Below, one piece after another: positions 35,242-43,865 of a stretch of 52,456 nucleotides of DNA (position 1 is the stretch's first letter; the number at the start of each line of letters is the position of its first letter). A program made the position numbers and the translations under genes. Origin of the DNA: Sulfurospirillum sp964466465. Lineage in GTDB: Bacteria; Campylobacterota; Campylobacteria; Campylobacterales; Sulfurospirillaceae. The notes below the pieces were generated by a model. It was not told where the DNA came from, made no database searches, and saw only the letters and a list, made by a program, of their open reading frames with translations. The stretch spans positions 1 to 52,456 of the forward strand of contig CAYXNJ010000013.1 of assembly GCA_964466465.1 (NCBI GenBank), given 5' to 3'.

Positions 35242-35670
35242 TTATTTAACTTGAATTTTTTTGACTTCTGTTTTTTCGATTTTGAGTTTTGGAAGCGTTA
35301 CTTCAAGAACACCATCGGTACTACTCGCCTCAATGTTCTCTACATCAACATTTTCTGGCAATGCGAAGCTTCTTTGAAACTTACCGTAAGAGCTTTCTAC
35401 TTTGTAGTAGTCTTTATCAGTGCGTTCTTCTTTATAATTTCGCTCACCTGAGATAACGATTTGATTCTCTTTGACATCGATGCTAATGTCCTCTTTTTTA
35501 ACACCAGGGAGGTCAACCTCGATGTGGTAAGCAAATTCACCTTCACGTGTACTTACGGTTGGGCGAAATGCAGAAATACCGCTTTCATCTCCTTCAGCAG
35601 GGTAATAGTTGAACAGTCTATTTTCCAACTCTTTGAGTTCTTTGAATGGGTTAAATCGTGTGACTAACAT
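35242..35670 (-). CDS. hsp20: Small heat-shock protein (Hsp20 / alpha-crystallin family)
   Basis: Small heat-shock proteins hold unfolding proteins for refolding by DnaK/ClpB. The 142-residue protein has a short N-terminal arm and an alpha-crystallin domain (about 38-135) with YHIEVDLPGVKKEDI and the family signature GVLEVTLPK, then a short tail. The ATG at 35670 is chosen because AAAGGAG is 6 bases upstream. An in-frame ATG 20 codons earlier would run through the upstream hairpin. The ribosome site and the 5' leader form a perfect stem described separately. It lies downstream of a Crp/Fnr regulator gene. Confidence 0.94.
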   Translation of the reverse strand: MLVTRFNPFKELKELENRLFNYYPAEGDESGISAFRPTVSTREGEFAYHIEVDLPGVKKEDISIDVKENQIVISGERNYKEERTDKDYYKVESSYGKFQRSFALPENVDVENIEASSTDGVLEVTLPKLKIEKTEVKKIQVK

Positions 35671-35704
35671 GTTAAACTCCTTTATTTTTTGAAAGAAGTT
35701 TAAC
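35671..35704 (-). promoter_or_regulatory. Candidate RNA thermometer in the hsp20 leader
   Basis: The 34 bases directly before the hsp20 ATG fold as GUUAAACUUCUUU (35704-35692), an 8-base loop CAAAAAAU, and AAAGGAGUUUAAC (35683-35671). All 13 pairs form, with one G-U in the middle. The complete Shine-Dalgarno sequence AAAGGAG is paired and the AUG follows the stem without a gap. Nine or more pairs are A-U or G-U, so the stem should melt at raised temperature. This arrangement is typical of heat-shock RNA thermometers, although the sequence is not a standard ROSE element. Confidence 0.7.
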
Positions 35705-35724
35705 GCAACACTTGTATGCTTGTC

Positions 35725-35740
35725 TGCCACTTAAGTAGCA
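35725..35740. promoter_or_regulatory. Near-perfect palindrome between crp-like gene and hsp20
   Basis: TGCCACTTAAGTAGCA is a 16-base palindrome with one mismatched pair and no loop, which fits a dimeric DNA-binding protein better than a terminator. It lies about 20-35 bases upstream of a possible hsp20 transcription start at 35704 (ATACAA as -10). It does not match the CIRCE (HrcA) or HAIR (HspR) consensus. Confidence 0.4.
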
Positions 35741-36397
35741 CTATTCCTCAGGAAGATGTTCAAGCAGATTTTGTGAGTCTTTGATGAAAATCTCTTTACG
35801 CTTCACATCAATAAGCCCTTGCTTTTTCAAGGATTGAAGATTACGATTGAGCACTTTTCGTACGGTGCCGATAAGGCTTGCAAGCTCTTCATGGGAAAGG
35901 TTATTGATAAGTCTTAGGGTTTGTTTATCGCCTTGTTTTTCAATGTTTTTAGCGATCAATTTCACTAAACGCGTTGTGGTGTCATACAACGAGAGATCAC
36001 TTGCCAAGGTTTCAACCTCACGAAGCTGTTTGGCAACATATGGTAAAAAGAGTTTGTTAAACGAAGGCTTCGTCTCGATCCACTCTCGAAAAAGCTCAAT
36101 GGGAAAAACAAGAAGTGTCACATCATCTAACGCCATCGCCACATTTTCATGCACTTTGGCATCCAAAAGCGTGATGATGTCGTACATATCGCCTTTAGAT
36201 AACAAATAGAGTATCTGCTCTTTGCCATTTTCAAAGTTAATCTGCGAGATTTTAACGCGTCCTTCTAAAATGACAAAAAAATGCTCCATACACTCCTCAG
36301 GTCGCATCAAAATTTCGCCTTTTTTGACATGTACCACACGTCCAAAACGTTCAATGTCCTCTTTGAGTTCTTGCTGAATAACGTCAAGTGCGTACAT
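35741..36397 (-). CDS. Crp/Fnr-family transcriptional regulator
   Basis: This 218-residue regulator has an N-terminal cyclic-nucleotide-binding-like sensor domain (about 5-125) and a C-terminal winged helix with NLSHEELASLIGTVRKVLNRNLQSL as the DNA-binding helix-turn-helix (about 165-190). There is a single Cys (residue 36), so an Fnr-type iron-sulfur cluster is unlikely. The residues of the classical cAMP site are not evident. AAAGGG precedes the ATG, 2 bases after ychJ ends. Several such regulators in Campylobacterota respond to nitrosative or redox stress, but the signal here is unknown. Confidence 0.86.
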   Translation of the reverse strand: MYALDVIQQELKEDIERFGRVVHVKKGEILMRPEECMEHFFVILEGRVKISQINFENGKEQILYLLSKGDMYDIITLLDAKVHENVAMALDDVTLLVFPIELFREWIETKPSFNKLFLPYVAKQLREVETLASDLSLYDTTTRLVKLIAKNIEKQGDKQTLRLINNLSHEELASLIGTVRKVLNRNLQSLKKQGLIDVKRKEIFIKDSQNLLEHLPEE

Positions 36398-36399
36398 CG

Positions 36400-36801
36400 C
36401 TACCCTTTCACTTCACCATCGACATACATCCACGCTTTTCCAAAACGTTTAAAACGAGAATGCTCAACATGCACGCCATTTTTTCCTTCTTGAACAAAAG
36501 AAGCGTGAAAAGTGACTTTACCCACTTTATCTTTTTCACCGCCTTGCCATACGTCACGCACCTCCAAGCCTGTCCATGCCAAACCTTTACACGTTGAAGT
36601 GATGTCTGCTTTCAGGTTTTTTGCGCGATGATTAGGATGTGTCGTCTCAAAAAGATAATCTACCAAACCAAAAACAAACGCACTGTAACGTGAACGCATA
36701 AGCGCTTCGCACGTTGGTGCATTATGCTGTTTGTGGTAGGGTTCGCAACATACAGCGTAGGTTTTACCACTGCCACAAGGGCAGAGATTTTCTTCTTTCA
36801 T
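36400..36801 (-). CDS. YchJ family SEC-C motif protein
   Basis: This 133-residue protein begins with a SEC-C zinc motif, CPCGSGKTYAVCC (7-19), followed by a compact NTF2-like domain (MRSRYSAFVFGLVDYLFETTHP). This is the YchJ/UPF0225 architecture, whose function is not established. It has its own -10 (TATAAT at 36833-36838, minus strand) and an AGAGGATGA ribosome site. The Crp/Fnr gene follows after 2 bases, so the two form one operon with or without hsp20. Confidence 0.88.
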   Translation of the reverse strand: MKEENLCPCGSGKTYAVCCEPYHKQHNAPTCEALMRSRYSAFVFGLVDYLFETTHPNHRAKNLKADITSTCKGLAWTGLEVRDVWQGGEKDKVGKVTFHASFVQEGKNGVHVEHSRFKRFGKAWMYVDGEVKG

Positions 36802-36832
36802 TCATCCTCTTTTGCTTGCATTTATCAAGATT

Positions 36833-36838
36833 ATTATA
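36833..36838 (-). promoter_or_regulatory. -10 box of the ychJ-crp-like operon
   Basis: TATAAT on the minus strand, with TTTG before it; the start would be near 36826, 25 bases before the ychJ ATG. Confidence 0.5.
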
Positions 36839-36903
36839 CAAATATTTCGTTAAATCCCCTCTTCTAATCCCACACTTTCAACTCTTTCTTTTCTTCGGTT
36901 CGC

Positions 36904-36909
36904 TACAAT
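36904..36909 (+). promoter_or_regulatory. -10 box of the MFS gene
   Basis: TACAAT preceded by CGGTTCGC. The start would be near 36916, followed by a GAAGG ribosome site and the ATG at 36940. Confidence 0.45.
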
Positions 36910-36939
36910 ACTCTCTCATTTAGTAGAAGGCTTTTTCGT

Positions 36940-38118
36940 ATGTTCGCTTCCCTTTTGATGTCATGGAAACCATGGCTTCCCGTTTTTTGTCTTACTATTT
37001 CAGCGTTTATTTTTAACACTACCGAATTTGCTCCCATTAGCTTACTTACCGACATTGCGGCGGATTTTCACATCAGTGAGGCGCATGCTGGGCTTATGAT
37101 GACCGCTTATGCGTGGATCGTAGCAACGATGTCGTTGCCCTTAATGCTGCTTACCAAAGATATGGAACGCCGAAAGTTATTGTTGTTACTCTTTTCTTTT
37201 TTTATTGCGAGTCACATACTCTCTGTACTAGCATGGAATTTTTGGATACTCATGCTCTCACGTATCGGTATCGCTTTTTCTCATGCCATATTTTGGTCGA
37301 TTACTGCTTCTCTAACGTACCGTCTTGCACCTCATGGTAAAAAGACAAAAGCTCTTGGTATCTTAGCGACAGGCACATCACTTGCCATCGTTTTGGGTTT
37401 GCCTTTGGGGCGTCTCATTGGTCAAAGCTTAGGTTGGCGCACTACTTTTGCCTGCATCGCTTTAGTCGCCTTTGTAATGCTATTTTTTCTTCTAAAACTT
37501 CTACCACAGCTACCAAGTGTCAATGCAGGTTCGCTGAAAAGCTTACCTCTTTTGATTAAGAGACCTGCCCTTATGGGTGTTTATCTTTTAACCGCTTTAG
37601 CCATTACCGCCCATTTTACGGCGTACTCTTACATTGAGCCTTTTGTGCAGCAAATTGCTCTTTTAAGTGGTGATTTTGCAACTATTACACTTTTTATCTT
37701 CGGTATAGCAGGTATGCTTGGAAGTACAATCTTTGCTCACTTCAAACACACATATCCTTTTACGATTGTTGTAAGCTCGCTTACTGCACTCATCATCTCG
37801 CTCCTCTTGATGCTTCCTCTTGCACCCTATCAAATTCCACTTAGTATTCTATGCCTATTTTGGGGCATTGCGATTTGTCTGATTAGTCTCATTCTTCAAG
37901 TGACTGTTTTAGAACTCACACCCGATGCCACTGATGTTGCGATGTCTTTATATTCTGGCATCTATAACATTGGCATTGGTGGAGGTGCTTTTGTGGGAAG
38001 TTTAGTTATATCGCACAGTTCTATGAAAAATGTAGGAATTTTCGGAGCACTTTTTGGAAGTGTAGCTCTTGTTGTAGCGATTTGGATTTGGAGAAAGTAT
38101 CTTTTGAAAAAAGGGTAG
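36940..38118 (+). CDS. MFS transporter, AraJ/SotB (sugar or drug efflux) type
   Basis: This 392-residue inner-membrane protein of the major facilitator superfamily has twelve hydrophobic segments. The N-terminal FNTTEFAPISLLTDIAADF is typical of the DHA1/SotB-AraJ branch (usually 'TEFVPVGLLPDIA'), as is HAIFWSITASL. Such proteins export sugars, nucleosides or drugs; the substrate cannot be told from sequence. It is a single gene bounded by convergent and divergent neighbours. Confidence 0.87.
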   Translation: MFASLLMSWKPWLPVFCLTISAFIFNTTEFAPISLLTDIAADFHISEAHAGLMMTAYAWIVATMSLPLMLLTKDMERRKLLLLLFSFFIASHILSVLAWNFWILMLSRIGIAFSHAIFWSITASLTYRLAPHGKKTKALGILATGTSLAIVLGLPLGRLIGQSLGWRTTFACIALVAFVMLFFLLKLLPQLPSVNAGSLKSLPLLIKRPALMGVYLLTALAITAHFTAYSYIEPFVQQIALLSGDFATITLFIFGIAGMLGSTIFAHFKHTYPFTIVVSSLTALIISLLLMLPLAPYQIPLSILCLFWGIAICLISLILQVTVLELTPDATDVAMSLYSGIYNIGIGGGAFVGSLVISHSSMKNVGIFGALFGSVALVVAIWIWRKYLLKKG

Positions 38119-38120
38119 TG

Positions 38121-38153
38121 TTTGCATGTAAAGCTTTCAGCCTTACATGCAAA
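38121..38153. terminator. Bidirectional terminator with ACATG-type arms
   Basis: TTTGCATGTAA-A-GCT pairs with AGC-C-TTACATGCAAA with a single mismatch and a 3-base loop, followed by TTTTTAA. It resembles the hairpins after nusA and mscL. Confidence 0.75.
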
Positions 38154-38161
38154 TTTTTAAT

Positions 38162-39424
38162 TTACCCTTCTCTTAGGGCTTTAGCAATCAGTTCGATTGG
38201 GTTTTTGAAGATAACATCTACTTTTTGACCGTGCATTGCATCACTAAGCTGCATTCGACACGCACTGCACTCAGCACTGACATACTCTGCACCTGTCTCT
38301 TTAATCATAGCTGCTTTTGGAAGTCCCGCAGCCTTAGCAAAGCGGTAGTTTCCTGTTTGCATCGTAACCCCTCCAAATCCACAACAGCGGTTTGGGTCGC
38401 TCATCTCTTTAATCACATAGTTTTTAGAGATAAGATTGCGAGGCTCTTTCCACACACCTTGCATTTTACGTGCATGACATGGATCGTGGTAGGTTACGGT
38501 ATCACTTTGTTTAGCTTTGGTTGCTAAGATTTCGGCTAAATTGGTCTTTTTCTCTAGGTATTCTGTTGCCATAAAGATGTGTGGAGCAATTGCTTTTGCT
38601 CTTGCTTGCCATTCAGGTTGGTCATGGAAAAAGTGTACATAGTCCGCTTTGATCATCGCGCTACAGGTTGCTTCAGGAATGATGATAGCATCGAGTTCAT
38701 CCTTAAAGCCTTCGATGTACTCGATATTGAATTTTGCAAGATAATCCACGCTGTCAAAATCGCCTGTAAAGTATTGTGGTGCGCCACAGCATTTTTGTTG
38801 TTTGATAAGGTAAGCGTCTATTTGTAATTCTTTTAAAATCTCAAGCAGAGCCTTGCCGATGTCGGTGTACATATAGTTCGCTAAACAGCCAATGAAAATA
38901 CCTACTTTGCCTTTGCCACCGTTATAAATCACATCAGGATGTGAATTTAAAAATGTCTTTTTCTTTAGGCTCGGGAAAAGTCTATCCATCTTGATGATAG
39001 GAAAATTTCTAAGGTACATAGAGCTTTGTTTTGGAACCATTTTGAAACCACAGGTTTGGAACATGTAACCAAAGCGTGCGAGAACATCCATGATGTTACG
39101 ATTGCGAAGCAAGAAGAAGGCAAGTTTTTTATACCACGCTAGACCAAATTTCTTGCGAATGTCGTTGCGTGCTTGTTCGATGAGCATATCCACAGGCAGA
39201 TCGTTCGGACAGACATCGACACAATTGGTACATAAAAAACAACTCTCAAAAATATTTTTAGCGTTTTTATCGAGTTCTAACTCACCTCTTTGGTAGGCAC
39301 CCAAAAGATCAAGAAACCCTCTTGGACTGGTAACTTCATCACGGTTAACTTCATGAATCGTACATACAGGAATACACTTACCACACTTTACACAGGCATC
39401 GCTGGTTACATTAAATTTAAACAT
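38162..39424 (-). CDS. CCG-domain iron-sulfur oxidoreductase (GlpC/GlcF-like)
   Basis: This 420-residue soluble protein has two ferredoxin-type [4Fe-4S] motifs at the N-terminus (CVKCGKCIPVC near 11-21 and CFLCTNCVDVCP near 61-72). Two CCG domains follow (IFIGCLANY with CCGAPQYF, and YHDPCHARKMQG with CCGFGG). Proteins of this kind pass electrons from a flavin dehydrogenase to quinone or form part of glycolate, lactate or glycerol-3-phosphate oxidases. No dehydrogenase partner is adjacent. It begins 3 bases after hemN, the same pairing as Cj0992c-Cj0991c in C. jejuni. Confidence 0.87.
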   Translation of the reverse strand: MFKFNVTSDACVKCGKCIPVCTIHEVNRDEVTSPRGFLDLLGAYQRGELELDKNAKNIFESCFLCTNCVDVCPNDLPVDMLIEQARNDIRKKFGLAWYKKLAFFLLRNRNIMDVLARFGYMFQTCGFKMVPKQSSMYLRNFPIIKMDRLFPSLKKKTFLNSHPDVIYNGGKGKVGIFIGCLANYMYTDIGKALLEILKELQIDAYLIKQQKCCGAPQYFTGDFDSVDYLAKFNIEYIEGFKDELDAIIIPEATCSAMIKADYVHFFHDQPEWQARAKAIAPHIFMATEYLEKKTNLAEILATKAKQSDTVTYHDPCHARKMQGVWKEPRNLISKNYVIKEMSDPNRCCGFGGVTMQTGNYRFAKAAGLPKAAMIKETGAEYVSAECSACRMQLSDAMHGQKVDVIFKNPIELIAKALREG

Positions 39425-39427
39425 CTG

Positions 39428-40801
39428 TTACACCGTTTTACTGAAGCGTCGTTTGTCTTCAGGTATTTTTTGCAGATACGCATCAAAAGGCATCACGATA
39501 TTGCGAATGAGCAGTGTGCCTGTGGTATTGACTAAAATCTTTTTACCTACTTTATCGATCACCACCAAATCTTCTTCTACAAATGGAGCAAGGGCAGCTA
39601 TAGCATCGGCAAAGTACTCAAAAAAGTCGATGCCAAATGCTTTCTCAATACCAGCGATATTGAGTTTAAAGTTACTCATCATCTCCATAATGACCGCTTT
39701 TCTTAGCACATCATCATCATTGAGTATTAATCCACGATGAACTGGTAAAACACCTTCATCGATGGCTTTTTCATACTCGTCCATTTCTTTGAAGTTTTGA
39801 ACATAGTGGTTTAACCCTTCACCAATACTGGTCAAACCAATACCAATTAAGTCCGCACCACCTTTTGTTGTGTACCCTTGGAAATTACGATGCAATTCGC
39901 CTTTTTCAATGGCCAAGAAAAGCTCATCATCAGGCTTTGCAAAGTGATCCATACCAATCATTTTATAACCATTAGACTCTAAGTAGTCGATGGTATAACG
40001 CATGATTGCAAGCTTAATACTTGGATGAGGAAGTGTTGTCTCATCGATCTTACGCATCGATTTTTTCATCCACGGCACATGAGCGTAGTTAAAGACGGCT
40101 AAACGCGTTGGATCTAGCGAAACCGCCAAACGAAGTGTTTCTTGAAAACTCTCAAACGTTTGGTATGGTAAGCCATAGATCAAGTCCATATTGATTGATT
40201 TAATACCTGCTTCTTTTGCCATCTTTACGGCATTGCCTGTGACATCGTAAGGCTGAATGCGGTGGATTGCTTTTTGAACCTCATCGTTAAAGTCTTGAAC
40301 ACCATAACTAATGCGGTTAAAACCATTGCTGGTTAAAACATCAAGTTGCTCTTTGGTTAAAAAACGAGGGTCAATTTCACAGCTGATCTCAGCATCTTTG
40401 GCAAAGTTTTTAAAGTAGCGTTTAATAGCGCCGATGATGCGCTCTAATTGAGCTGTATTGAAAAAAGTTGGTGTACCACCACCAAAGTGCATCTGAATCA
40501 CTTCCCTCGAAGTATCAAGATGTTTGGAAAGAAGTTCTAATTCACGCTCTAAATAATCTATATAGCGCTCTTTTTTATCTTCTTTACTGGTATAAACTAC
40601 GTTACAACCGCAGAAATAACAGGCACTTCTACAAAAAGGGAGGTGAAAATATAAAGAGAGCTTACGATTTTTATCTTGATGTGCCAAGATACTCTCATAG
40701 CTTTTTGCAGTAAATCCTTCATGGAACTCAGGAGCCGTTGGGTAACTGGTGTACCTAGGCCCCGCTTTAGAATACTTTGCAAACTTCTCAAAATCAATCA
40801 T
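39428..40801 (-). CDS. hemN: Oxygen-independent coproporphyrinogen III oxidase
   Basis: HemN is a radical-SAM enzyme that decarboxylates coproporphyrinogen III to protoporphyrinogen IX without oxygen. The 457-residue protein has the cluster motif CRSACYFCGC (57-66, Cys57, Cys61, Cys64). It also has the HemN-specific N-terminus (RYTSYPTAPEF) and GGGTPTFF and YGVQDFNDEVQKAIHRIQ. These features separate it from HemW-type paralogues. It is in a block with hemB upstream on the same strand, so two haem-synthesis steps are near each other. Confidence 0.95.
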   Translation of the reverse strand: MIDFEKFAKYSKAGPRYTSYPTAPEFHEGFTAKSYESILAHQDKNRKLSLYFHLPFCRSACYFCGCNVVYTSKEDKKERYIDYLERELELLSKHLDTSREVIQMHFGGGTPTFFNTAQLERIIGAIKRYFKNFAKDAEISCEIDPRFLTKEQLDVLTSNGFNRISYGVQDFNDEVQKAIHRIQPYDVTGNAVKMAKEAGIKSINMDLIYGLPYQTFESFQETLRLAVSLDPTRLAVFNYAHVPWMKKSMRKIDETTLPHPSIKLAIMRYTIDYLESNGYKMIGMDHFAKPDDELFLAIEKGELHRNFQGYTTKGGADLIGIGLTSIGEGLNHYVQNFKEMDEYEKAIDEGVLPVHRGLILNDDDVLRKAVIMEMMSNFKLNIAGIEKAFGIDFFEYFADAIAALAPFVEEDLVVIDKVGKKILVNTTGTLLIRNIVMPFDAYLQKIPEDKRRFSKTV

Positions 40802-40809
40802 GTTTCGTC

Positions 40810-41298
40810 CTAACGCTCTATCGCGCTGATAATACTCGCCCCTTCAGGCAAATAGAGATCTTTGAGGTCTAAAAAGAGATTTGGGTGATCTTTTTTGATC
40901 TTTTTAACCAATTTGTCAAAATCAACTTCGCTTTTTTTACTCTTTTTAATCTCTTCCATAGCCACTGTCCATACATCTTGAAAGTCAAGTGGCAAGTGCT
41001 GCAAAATACTTTTCTCCAATTTAAGAAAAAGTGTTTCTTGCTCCGCTTTTTTAAAGTGCTCTATCATTTTAGTCAACGTATCGATGGAAAGAAGCGCATG
41101 AAGCTTTTGCTTCTCATCATACACCAACCATGGCTCTTTGGCATTGTCCCACGAGCCATTTTTAAGGCGTAAAAGCTTTGTGCTTTCATCCTCACTTGGC
41201 ACTATCTCTAAAATAGTTTGTTCTTTTTGTTTCGTTGGGCTTAAATTTTTAGAAATTTTTTCTATCATCTTAAACTCTTTTTTTCGTTTGAATTCCAT
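40810..41298 (-). CDS. UPF0763 (DUF2603) family protein
   Basis: This 162-residue protein of unknown function belongs to a family apparently limited to Campylobacterota. It resembles C. jejuni Cj0993c, which occupies the same place between argF and hemN. Shared features are the NGSWDN-EPWLVYDE region, the PLDFQDVWTVAMEEIK core and the DHPNLFLDL tail. It has no signal peptide or membrane helix. The ATG overlaps the argF stop by one base (TAATG). A second ATG at 41268 is possible. Confidence 0.85.
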   Translation of the reverse strand: MEFKRKKEFKMIEKISKNLSPTKQKEQTILEIVPSEDESTKLLRLKNGSWDNAKEPWLVYDEKQKLHALLSIDTLTKMIEHFKKAEQETLFLKLEKSILQHLPLDFQDVWTVAMEEIKKSKKSEVDFDKLVKKIKKDHPNLFLDLKDLYLPEGASIISAIER

Positions 41299-42224
41299 TA
41301 GCTGTTTCTGTGCCTATCAAGCCATACCATAACGGCTTTTTGGGCATGAAGACGATTCTCTGCCTCATCAAAAATCTCATCCGCATGTGCTTCAAAGACA
41401 CTCTCACTCACTTCATAATCGCGATACGCTGGTAAGCAGTGTAAAAACATCGCATCTTTTTCTGCCAAACGCATCATTGCATCGTCCACCATATACCCTT
41501 GGAATGCTGCCACACGAGCTGCTTTTTCCGCTTCTTGTCCCATAGAAACCCATGTGTCGGTTGTCACAACCGTAGCCCCTTTGATCGCCTCTTTAGGATC
41601 ATTACCGATTTTAATCACCGCGCCACTCTCTTTAGCAAATGAGAGCGCTTCTGCTAAGATCTTAGCATCAACCTCATAACCCTTAGGGGTTGCAATGCGA
41701 AGCTCAAAACCAAGCTTTGAAGCGAGCATGAGCCATGAATGGGTCATGTTGTTACCATCGCCTACATAGGCTACGATAGGATTGGTCGCTTTATTATACT
41801 CAACCATCGTGAGATAGTCCGCCATCAATTGAACAGGATGGTACGAATCACTCAAACCGCTAATAACGGGTACGCGTGAATACGCTGCAAACTCTTCAAG
41901 CGTGCTTTGTGCAAATGTTCTGATCATGACCATATCTACCATACGACTAATCACACGTGCCGTGTCTTTCATAGGCTCACCACGTCCTAATTGTAGGTCA
42001 TTGGAAGAGAGAAAAAGTCCTGTTCCTCCAAGCTGATGAATACCCACTTCAAAACTCACGCGTGTTCGCGTACTGCTTTTTTCAAAGATCATTCCTAAGG
42101 TTTGCTCTTTCAAGTATGGCACATAATTTTTTGCTTTTGCCTCTTTTTTAATGGCAATCGCAAGGTCGATCATCTCTAAAATTTCTTGCTTACTAAAATC
42201 TTTGAGTGTTAAAAAATGTCGCAT
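41298..42224 (-). CDS. argF: Ornithine carbamoyltransferase
   Basis: ArgF condenses ornithine and carbamoyl phosphate to citrulline in arginine synthesis. The 308-residue protein has the carbamoyl-phosphate loop SSTRTR, the HPVQLMADYLT region, DTWVSMG and the ornithine-site motif MFLHCLP. Length is typical. It starts 1 base after the hemB stop and overlaps the UPF0763 gene. Confidence 0.96.
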   Translation of the reverse strand: MRHFLTLKDFSKQEILEMIDLAIAIKKEAKAKNYVPYLKEQTLGMIFEKSSTRTRVSFEVGIHQLGGTGLFLSSNDLQLGRGEPMKDTARVISRMVDMVMIRTFAQSTLEEFAAYSRVPVISGLSDSYHPVQLMADYLTMVEYNKATNPIVAYVGDGNNMTHSWLMLASKLGFELRIATPKGYEVDAKILAEALSFAKESGAVIKIGNDPKEAIKGATVVTTDTWVSMGQEAEKAARVAAFQGYMVDDAMMRLAEKDAMFLHCLPAYRDYEVSESVFEAHADEIFDEAENRLHAQKAVMVWLDRHRNS

Positions 42225-42225
42225 A

Positions 42226-43200
42226 TTACTTTCTCCTTAAAATCTCAGCTACTTCTTTGGCATGGTAACTGATGATAATGTCAGCTCCTGCACGTTTAAA
42301 GGCGATCATTGTTTCCATCATCACACGCTCATAATCAATCACGCCTGCCTTACCAGCAGCTTTTAGCATCGCGTACTCGCCACTCACGTTATAAACACAC
42401 AAAGGTGATGAAGTTGCATTGCGTACATCACGAATAACATCGAGGTAAGCAAGGGCTGGTTTGACCATCAAGATGTCCGCACCTTGCATCTCATCTTCCA
42501 CGGATTCAGCAATGGCTTCACGACGATTTGCTGGGTCCATCTGGTACGTTTTACGATCACCAAAACTTGGAGCAGACTCTGCTACATCACGGAATGGCCC
42601 ATAATAGGCACTTGCAAATTTTGTCGAATAACTCATAATCGGAAGATTGACAAAGCCTTCAGCATCCAAAGCTTCACGTAGTGCTTCAATCATACCATCC
42701 ATCATGCCTGAAGGTGCTATCATGTCTGCTCCTGCATGTGCGTGGACAAGGGCTTGTTTGGCTAAAATTTCTAACGTTGCATCGTTGTTAACACTTTCAT
42801 ATTCCATATCTAAGATGCCACAATGTCCGTGGTCTGTAAATTCGCAAAAACAAAGATCGGTGACGACAAACATATTTGGGTACGCTTTTTTAACTGCTTT
42901 AACTGTACTTGCAATGATGCCATGCTCACAAAGCGCATCACTTCCAACGCTGTCTTTGACTTCGGGAATACCAAATAAAATAATAGAGTTAATACCAAGC
43001 TCTTGAAGGTTACCACACTCTTTCAGTACTTCATCGATACTCATCTGGTAAACACCTGGCATTGAGCCAATCTCTTTTTTAATTCCCTCACCGCTTTTAG
43101 CAAATAATGGATAAATAAAATCGTCCATACTAAGGGTTGTTTCGCGCACTAAGGAACGAAGAGTTGCATTCATCCTCAGTCTTCTAAATCTTTTAAACAT
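42226..43200 (-). CDS. hemB: Delta-aminolevulinic acid dehydratase (porphobilinogen synthase)
   Basis: HemB joins two 5-aminolevulinates into porphobilinogen. The 324-residue barrel carries the zinc-type cysteine site CFCEFTDHGHCG and the two active-site lysines in SYSTKFASAYYGPF and MVKPALAYLD. The latter forms the Schiff base. It is first in the hemB-argF-UPF0763-hemN-oxidoreductase run, with AAGG before the ATG, and is divergent from ribA. Confidence 0.96.
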   Translation of the reverse strand: MFKRFRRLRMNATLRSLVRETTLSMDDFIYPLFAKSGEGIKKEIGSMPGVYQMSIDEVLKECGNLQELGINSIILFGIPEVKDSVGSDALCEHGIIASTVKAVKKAYPNMFVVTDLCFCEFTDHGHCGILDMEYESVNNDATLEILAKQALVHAHAGADMIAPSGMMDGMIEALREALDAEGFVNLPIMSYSTKFASAYYGPFRDVAESAPSFGDRKTYQMDPANRREAIAESVEDEMQGADILMVKPALAYLDVIRDVRNATSSPLCVYNVSGEYAMLKAAGKAGVIDYERVMMETMIAFKRAGADIIISYHAKEVAEILRRK

Positions 43201-43293
43201 TCTTTTGCCTTATCTTGGTTAAAATGACGAGTGCCTAAATGGTACTCATGTTATAAAAAGTAGTGATTTTAGCATAACTGGATATAAAAGAAA

Positions 43294-43857
43294 ATGAAAA
43301 TAGAAATTTCCGAGGTTGCGAACCTTCCCTCACGTTTTGGAACGTTCAAAATCCAATCCTTTAAAGAGGGTATTAAAGAGCATCTTGTAGTATTTAAAGA
43401 GCCTTTAGGAGAGATTCCGTTGGTGCGTGTGCACAGTGAATGTTTAACAGGCGATAGTATGGGAAGTCTTAAATGTGACTGCCGCGATCAGCTTGAATTT
43501 GCGCTTTCTACCATTGAAAAAAATGGCGGTATGGTGATTTATTTACGTCAAGAAGGGCGTAACATAGGACTTTTAAATAAAGTCAATGCGTATGCGCTGC
43601 AAGATAAAGGGTTCAATACCATTGAAGCCAATCATCAATTAGGCTTTTTAGATGATGAGCGAACCTATGAAATGGTCGAATTTATTTTAGACCATTATAA
43701 AATCAACAAAATCAAACTTCTCACTAACAACCCTAAAAAGATTGAGAGTTTGAAAAATGTTGAAATTGTAGAGCGCGTTCCCGTCATTATTCCATCGAAC
43801 AAGTTTAATGAAGGTTATTTGAAAACAAAAAAAGAGAAAATGGGACATCTTTTCTAG
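43294..43857 (+). CDS. ribA: GTP cyclohydrolase II
   Basis: RibA opens GTP to the first pyrimidine intermediate of riboflavin synthesis. The 187-residue protein has the zinc-binding triad Cys50, Cys61 and Cys63 (CLTGDSMGSLKCDC) and the catalytic RQEGRNIGL stretch, then LLTNNPKK near the C-terminus. It is a single-domain enzyme without the fused RibB domain seen elsewhere. It diverges from hemB and leads into a GNAT gene 8 bases later. Confidence 0.95.
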   Translation: MKIEISEVANLPSRFGTFKIQSFKEGIKEHLVVFKEPLGEIPLVRVHSECLTGDSMGSLKCDCRDQLEFALSTIEKNGGMVIYLRQEGRNIGLLNKVNAYALQDKGFNTIEANHQLGFLDDERTYEMVEFILDHYKINKIKLLTNNPKKIESLKNVEIVERVPVIIPSNKFNEGYLKTKKEKMGHLF

Positions 43858-43865
43858 GAGAAACG

